From: Clostridiales bacterium | GTDB lineage: Bacteria; Bacillota; Clostridia; Oscillospirales; Oscillospiraceae | Length of the DNA: 64,000 bases | Reading direction: 5' to 3' | Assembly (NCBI GenBank): GCA_022786965.1 | Contig: JALFXH010000067.1 | Coordinates: 1 to 64,000, forward strand | In this document: one piece after another, positions 59,916-64,000 of the stretch | Layout of the letters: each line of letters starts with the position of its first letter | Position numbering within the stretch: the first letter of the stretch is position 1 | The notes under the pieces: model-generated | The model's input: the letters and a program-made list of their open reading frames with translations, nothing else | The model's database searches: none | What the model was told of the DNA's origin: nothing | Translations under genes and position numbers: made by a program

Positions 59916-59933
59916 TTTGGGCCGGGAAGCAAT

Positions 59934-60980
59934 TCAGGTTTCCTTTTTGTAAACTTCAGCGGGCAGGCAGTCCGCCAGCTCTACCAGCGCGTGATCCTGT
60001 TCTCCGGCGTAATCTACCCGCAGAACAGGGGAGCGCAGGATGCCGGAGGTATTTTGACGGATGGACATGGTCATGGTGACCCTGGCCCCGCCGCCTTCCG
60101 GCTGATCAATCAGCACGGCCCCGCCGTGGCTGGCGGCGGCGGTGCGCACCAGCACCATGCCCAGCCCCAGCCCGTTGCGGCCATCCTCAATGCAGGGCTG
60201 CCGCAGGTAGCGGCTATACACGCTGCCCAGCAGGTTCTGGGCAAAGCCCGGGCCGTTGTCCCGGATACTGAAGCGGAGCATTTTGCCGCTTTTTGTCAGG
60301 CTGGCATCGAGAGTGCCTCCGGCTGGGGCGAATTTCAGAGCGTTGGAGATGAGATTCAGCACAGCCCGTTCCAGCTGCTCCTGGTCGGCAAGGCAAAAGA
60401 CCGGCTGCTCCGGCCCCTGATAGCGGATGGTGACGTTGGCGGTCTCCGCCAGAGCGGCGGCCTTTTCAAAAATCTCGGAGAACAGGGCGCAGACATCCGT
60501 GGTCTCCTGCCGGGACGCGGGGGGAACCCGGCAGGCGTCGGACATATTGCCGATGATGCGCAGCATCTGGTGCACACCCCGGTTCAGCAGGGCCAGTTGG
60601 GCATCGTCCCCCTGGAGGGCGCCGGCGCTGACCATAATGGCCGCCAGCGGGTCCCGAAGCTCCCGGGCGGCAAGGCTCAGGACTTGCAGGGCGCTGTCGC
60701 TCTCACGGGTATCCAGCAGAAAAACATCCACATTGCCCTGACGGGTGACGCTGGCCCCCACACTCTGCTGCCCCAGGCCCAGACGCAGATACAAGCAGCC
60801 GCCCAGAAAACCCTCGTATTCCGCCAGACCCGCGGTAATCAGCGGGCGGATATCCATACCGGGGGATAGCAGAAGTCCCTCCGCGGCAGCGTTGAGCCGC
60901 GTGATCGTATCATTCTCAACGTAAAAACCGGGCTGAACCATCACATCCAGCAGGTCCGGCACGCCTTTCGCTTCTTCCAT
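59934..60980 (-). CDS. Orphan sensor histidine kinase-like protein lacking the acceptor histidine
   Basis: A 348-aa soluble protein with no membrane segment. A PAS-like N-terminus (about 10-95) is followed by a HisKA-like helical segment, LSLAARELRDPLAAIMVSAG, in which R106 stands where histidine kinases have the phosphorylated H (S/A-H-E-L-R-x-P-L). The ATPase domain (about 210-320) looks complete: NLISNALKFAPAGG, FSIRDNGPGF and NGLGLGMVLVRTAAASHGG. No response regulator gene is adjacent. It may bind ATP without self-phosphorylating. Start 60980 follows AGGAGG. Confidence 0.82.
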   Translation of the reverse strand: MEEAKGVPDLLDVMVQPGFYVENDTITRLNAAAEGLLLSPGMDIRPLITAGLAEYEGFLGGCLYLRLGLGQQSVGASVTRQGNVDVFLLDTRESDSALQVLSLAARELRDPLAAIMVSAGALQGDDAQLALLNRGVHQMLRIIGNMSDACRVPPASRQETTDVCALFSEIFEKAAALAETANVTIRYQGPEQPVFCLADQEQLERAVLNLISNALKFAPAGGTLDASLTKSGKMLRFSIRDNGPGFAQNLLGSVYSRYLRQPCIEDGRNGLGLGMVLVRTAAASHGGAVLIDQPEGGGARVTMTMSIRQNTSGILRSPVLRVDYAGEQDHALVELADCLPAEVYKKET

Positions 60981-61096
60981 GATGCCCTCCTATACTCGCC
61001 AATAGTATGCGCTTAAATGGCGGAAAACTTACCCGGCGGGTTTCGACGATATGCTTATTCTACCGGGAATCGACAAAAATAGCAAGGGGAAATTTT

Positions 61097-61798
61097 ATGG
61101 CCAATCCATCGGTACACAAAGGACACCGCCAGCGGCTGAAATCGCGGTTTCTGGAAACGGGGCTGGACTCCTTTACGGACGTGCAGGCACTGGAATTGCT
61201 GCTGTTCTACGCCATCCCCCAGAAGGATACCAACCCCATTGCCCACGCGCTGCTTGACCGGTTCGGCAGCCTGTCGCAGGTGCTGGACGCGGATGTGGAG
61301 GAGCTGGAAAAGGTGCCGGGCATCAGTGACCACGCGGCGACCCTGCTGCGGCTGGTTACGGAGTTGGGAAGGTTTTATCAGGTGGACAGCGCCCAACGCA
61401 CCGAGGCCCTCACTTCATTAGATGCCTGCGGGGCCTATCTGGTGCCACGGTTTTTCGGCCGCAAGGTGGAAACGGTGTTCCTGCTGTGTCTGGACGCCAA
61501 GTGCAAGGTGCTCTGCTGCAGGGAGATCGGGGAGGGCAGCGTGAATGCCGCCAGTATTTCCGTGCGGAAGGTGGTAGAGGCTGCGCTTAGCGCCAATGCC
61601 ACCACTGTGGTGCTGGCCCACAACCACCCCAGCGGCGTGGCCCTGCCCTCGGCGGACGATGTGCAGACCACCCGCCGGGTTGCCGCCGCCCTCAGCGCGG
61701 TGGAGGTAAAGCTCATTGACCACATTGTGGTGGCAGAGGGGGATTTTATCTCCATGGTTCAGTCCGGCTATCGTTTTGACGAATATCTGCTGCCGTAA
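61097..61798 (+). CDS. radC: RadC-family JAB/MPN-domain protein
   Basis: A 233-aa protein. A helix-hairpin-helix domain occupies about 20-90 ([35 protein letters not shown]). A JAMM metalloprotease-like domain occupies about 110-233, with the zinc motif [15 protein letters not shown] and the upstream glutamate in [14 protein letters not shown]. RadC was once linked to repair, but its reaction is unknown. The start at ATG 61097 follows AAGGGGAAA. uvrB follows after 11 nt, so they are probably co-transcribed. Confidence 0.93.
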   Translation: MANPSVHKGHRQRLKSRFLETGLDSFTDVQALELLLFYAIPQKDTNPIAHALLDRFGSLSQVLDADVEELEKVPGISDHAATLLRLVTELGRFYQVDSAQRTEALTSLDACGAYLVPRFFGRKVETVFLLCLDAKCKVLCCREIGEGSVNAASISVRKVVEAALSANATTVVLAHNHPSGVALPSADDVQTTRRVAAALSAVEVKLIDHIVVAEGDFISMVQSGYRFDEYLLP

Positions 61799-61809
61799 AG
61801 GAGAGAAAA

Positions 61810-63777
61810 ATGGATCATTTCAAACTGGTATCGGAATACAAGCCCTCCGGCGACCAGCCGGAGGCCATTGAAGCGCTGGTAAACGGCGTTAACTGGGGCC
61901 TTCACGAGCAGACCCTGCTGGGCGTCACCGGCTCCGGCAAGACCTTTACCATGGCATCAGTGATTGAGAAGCTGAACAGGCCAACGCTGGTGCTGGCCCA
62001 CAATAAGACACTGGCAGCCCAGCTTTGCAGCGAATTTCGGGAGTTTTTCCCGGAAAACGCCGTGGAATACTTTATTTCCTACTACGATTACTACCAGCCC
62101 GAGGCCTATATCGCCCACACGGACACCTACATTGAAAAGGATTCCTCCGTTAACGAGGAGATTGACCGGCTGCGCCACAGCGCCACCTCCGCCCTGTTCG
62201 AGCGGCGGGATGTGATTGTGGTCAGCTCGGTGAGCTGCCTGTACGGTCTGGGCGACCCCATCGACTATAAAAGCATGGTGATTTCCCTGCGGGTGGGACA
62301 GGAGTACCCTCTGGACGAGGTGCTGAAAAAACTGACGGAAATCCGCTACGAGCGCAACGACCTGGACTTTTCCCGAAACAAATTCCGCCTCCGGGGGGAT
62401 ACGCTGGAAATCTACCCCGCCTACTGGTCGGGCCGGGCCATCCGGGTGGAATTCTTCGGAGACGAAATCGACCGCATCAGCGAAATCAACGCGGTTTCCG
62501 GCATGGCCGAGCGGTTTGTGGAGCACGTTGCCATCTACCCCGCCAGCCACTACGTCGCATCCAAGGAGAAGTTGCACCGGGCTATGCTGGAAATCCAGAA
62601 AGAGTGCGATGAGCAGGTGGCATACTTCCGTGCCCACGACAAGCTGATTGAAGCCCAGCGAATTGCCCAGCGGACGGCCTACGACCTGGAAATGCTGACG
62701 GAAATCGGCTTTTGCAGCGGCATCGAGAACTATTCCCGAGTGATTCAGGGCCGTGCCCCCGGCACGCCGCCCACCACGCTGCTGGACTATTTCCCCAAGG
62801 ACTTTCTCATGTTCATCGATGAGAGCCATGTGACCCTGCCCCAGTGCCGGGCCATGTACGCCGGTGACCGCAGCCGCAAGGACGCGCTGGTGAACTACGG
62901 CTTCCGCCTGCCTTCGGCCTACGACAACCGGCCTCTGAACTTTACGGAGTTTGAGCAGAAGATCAATCAGGTCATTTACGTTTCGGCAACGCCCGCCGAA
63001 TATGAGCGCACCCGCTCCGGTCAGACCGTGGAGCAGGTGATCCGCCCCACGGGCCTATTGGACCCGGAGGTGGAGGTGCGGCCCATCGAGGGGCAGATCG
63101 ACGACCTGATCGGGGAGATCAACGCCCGTTCCGCCAGAAACGAGCGGGTGCTGGTAACCACCCTGACGAAAAAAATGGCAGAGGATCTGACGGTGTACCT
63201 GCAAAAAGCCGGCATCAAGGTCCGCTATATGCACTCGGACATTGGGGCCATGGAGCGGATGGAGATTATTCGCGATCTGCGGATGGCAAAATTCGATGTT
63301 CTGATTGGAATTAACCTCCTTCGCGAAGGTCTGGATTTGCCGGAGGTCAGTCTGGTGGCCATTCTGGACGCGGACAAGGAGGGCTTCCTGCGCAGCGAAA
63401 CCAGCCTGATTCAGACCATCGGCCGTGCTGCCCGAAACGCCGACGGCAAGGTTATTCTGTATGCCGATACTGTAACACCCTCCATGCGCACCGCCATGGA
63501 CGAGACTGCCCGCCGGCGGGAAATTCAGGACGCCTACAACAAATCCCACGGCATCGTGCCCAAGACGGTGATCAAGTCCGTTCGTGACCTCATTGAGATT
63601 TCTTCGCCCACTGCTGAGCGGAAGGGCCGAAACGGCGTAAAGATGACAAAGGCAGAGAAGGAGAAAGAAATTGCCCGTCTGGAGAAGCAGATGAAGGAGG
63701 CGGCCAAGATGATGGAATACGAGTACGCCGCCGTGCTTCGTGATCAGATCATCGAACTGCGGGGGAATGGGACATAG
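61810..63777 (+). CDS. uvrB: Excinuclease ABC subunit B
   Basis: A 655-aa damage-verifying helicase. Walker [20 protein letters not shown] near residue 39, the beta-hairpin region [20 protein letters not shown], helicase motif [12 protein letters not shown] (DESH) and motif [11 protein letters not shown] are present. The C-terminal UVR motif ([20 protein letters not shown]) binds UvrC. GGAGAG precedes the start. No uvrC gene is in the window. Confidence 0.98.
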   Translation: MDHFKLVSEYKPSGDQPEAIEALVNGVNWGLHEQTLLGVTGSGKTFTMASVIEKLNRPTLVLAHNKTLAAQLCSEFREFFPENAVEYFISYYDYYQPEAYIAHTDTYIEKDSSVNEEIDRLRHSATSALFERRDVIVVSSVSCLYGLGDPIDYKSMVISLRVGQEYPLDEVLKKLTEIRYERNDLDFSRNKFRLRGDTLEIYPAYWSGRAIRVEFFGDEIDRISEINAVSGMAERFVEHVAIYPASHYVASKEKLHRAMLEIQKECDEQVAYFRAHDKLIEAQRIAQRTAYDLEMLTEIGFCSGIENYSRVIQGRAPGTPPTTLLDYFPKDFLMFIDESHVTLPQCRAMYAGDRSRKDALVNYGFRLPSAYDNRPLNFTEFEQKINQVIYVSATPAEYERTRSGQTVEQVIRPTGLLDPEVEVRPIEGQIDDLIGEINARSARNERVLVTTLTKKMAEDLTVYLQKAGIKVRYMHSDIGAMERMEIIRDLRMAKFDVLIGINLLREGLDLPEVSLVAILDADKEGFLRSETSLIQTIGRAARNADGKVILYADTVTPSMRTAMDETARRREIQDAYNKSHGIVPKTVIKSVRDLIEISSPTAERKGRNGVKMTKAEKEKEIARLEKQMKEAAKMMEYEYAAVLRDQIIELRGNGT

Positions 63778-63873
63778 CATATTTTATATGGAAATGAAGC
63801 TGCCACGCCGCCGGTCGGAGGCTTCCGGGGACAACGAAAAAACGGCATCCGAAAAGCGTATTACGATTTACTA

Positions 63874-63902
63874 TTGACAAACCATCCTTATTGATATATA
63901 AT
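63874..63902 (+). promoter_or_regulatory. Promoter of the Fur-family gene
   Basis: TTGACA (63874-63879), a 17-bp spacer and TATAAT (63897-63902), a perfect consensus match. Confidence 0.88.
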
Positions 63903-63915
63903 ATCAATAAGGATG
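63883..63915. promoter_or_regulatory. Large palindromic operator over the Fur-family promoter
   Basis: CATCCTTATTGATA (63883-63896) and TATCAATAAGGATG (63902-63915) are perfect inverted 14-mers separated by TATAA. The site covers spacer and -10, as expected for autoregulation by the downstream Fur/PerR-type protein. Confidence 0.75.
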
Positions 63916-63938
63916 AGAACTTATTAAGGATGGTTAGC

Positions 63939-64000
63939 ATGAAGAACCGCAATACGATTCAGCGTACTCTGGTTCTGGAAGCGGTCAACACCCTCCAATG
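63939..64000 (+). CDS. Fur-family transcriptional regulator (5' end only, cut by the window)
   Basis: Twenty codons are visible. They read MKNRNTIQRTLVLEAVNTLQ, which fits the first helix of Fur/PerR-type regulators (T-x-QR-x-x-x-LEAV). The start follows AAGGATGG. A consensus promoter with an overlapping palindrome lies upstream, supporting an autoregulated metal or peroxide sensor. The remainder lies beyond 64000, so metal ligands cannot be checked. Confidence 0.65.
   Translation, partial: MKNRNTIQRTLVLEAVNTLQ

Noticed and set aside
1..64000. tRNA, rRNA, prophage, integrase or intact transposase genes
   Set aside because: Reading through all intergenic spaces showed no cloverleaf, no rRNA-like sequence and no transposase or phage motif.

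Overview
This window looks like chromosomal DNA from a strictly anaerobic, gut-type member of the Clostridia, probably Oscillospiraceae/Ruminococcaceae. The evidence is low-GC-Gram-positive style sigma-A promoters (TTGACA-17-TATAAT) and strong GGAGG ribosome sites, a flavodiiron/flavin-reductase/rubredoxin fusion, a giant 2-hydroxyacyl-CoA dehydratase activase, a CIRCE heat-shock operator, an anaerobic (cbi-type) cobalamin operon, and three families of short inverted repeats of a kind common in Clostridia. No tRNA, rRNA, CRISPR array, prophage or intact insertion sequence was seen. The assignment is inference; no database was searched.

Layout. 1-979 is AT-rich with no gene I can name. 980-2629 is a sugar pair (D-lyxose isomerase, PfkB kinase). 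2781-7040 is a sugar-sensing cassette: membrane-anchored sugar-binding protein, NarL-type histidine kinase, LuxR-type regulator and a solute-binding lipoprotein that is frameshifted near its end. 7284-10881 is a damaged sugar-uptake region: a truncated HAD phosphatase is joined directly to the last part of an ABC permease, an intact ChvE-like binding protein follows, and a second permease fragment lies upstream of a GH1 beta-glucosidase. An Hsp20 gene under a CIRCE operator and a LysR regulator lie between. 12472-13543 is an ECF sigma/membrane-protein pair whose sigma gene carries an internal amber codon. 13641-16342 is a TetR-MATE efflux unit with visible operators. 16742-27722 carries Na/Pi cotransport, flavodiiron oxygen/NO detoxification with a divergent Crp/Fnr regulator, an RNHCP protein, a CmpB-like membrane protein, a PAP2 phosphatase and the large activase.

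The centre of the window (27737-44132) is a cobalamin-riboswitch-led, almost gap-free operon of 17 genes in one direction: cbiA, cbiC, cbiD, cbiF, cbiG, cbiH, a cbiJ-cbiE-cbiT fusion, cbiB, cobD, cbiP, the ATP:corrinoid adenosyltransferase, a TIM-barrel gene resembling the cobamide-remodelling enzyme CbiR, cobT, cobU, cobS, a short second CobU homologue and a CobC-like phosphatase. Together these cover most steps from cobalt-precorrin-3 to the finished cobamide; the cobalt chelatase and CbiL are not in the window.

44174-49365 holds cell-surface glycan genes (a GtrII-type membrane glucosyltransferase and a GT10 fucosyltransferase, divergently transcribed), an EamA transporter, a methionine-gamma-lyase-family gene and an AbrB-type regulator. 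49533-63777 is housekeeping and repair: a VanW-domain protein, mfd, pth, uvrA, an orphan histidine kinase without the usual phospho-accepting histidine, radC and uvrB. The window ends inside a Fur-family regulator gene preceded by a large palindromic operator. The most useful leads are the CbiR-like gene and split CobU pair in the cobalamin operon, the kinase without its histidine, the sugar-transport deletion scars, the amber codon in the sigma factor and the repeat families.
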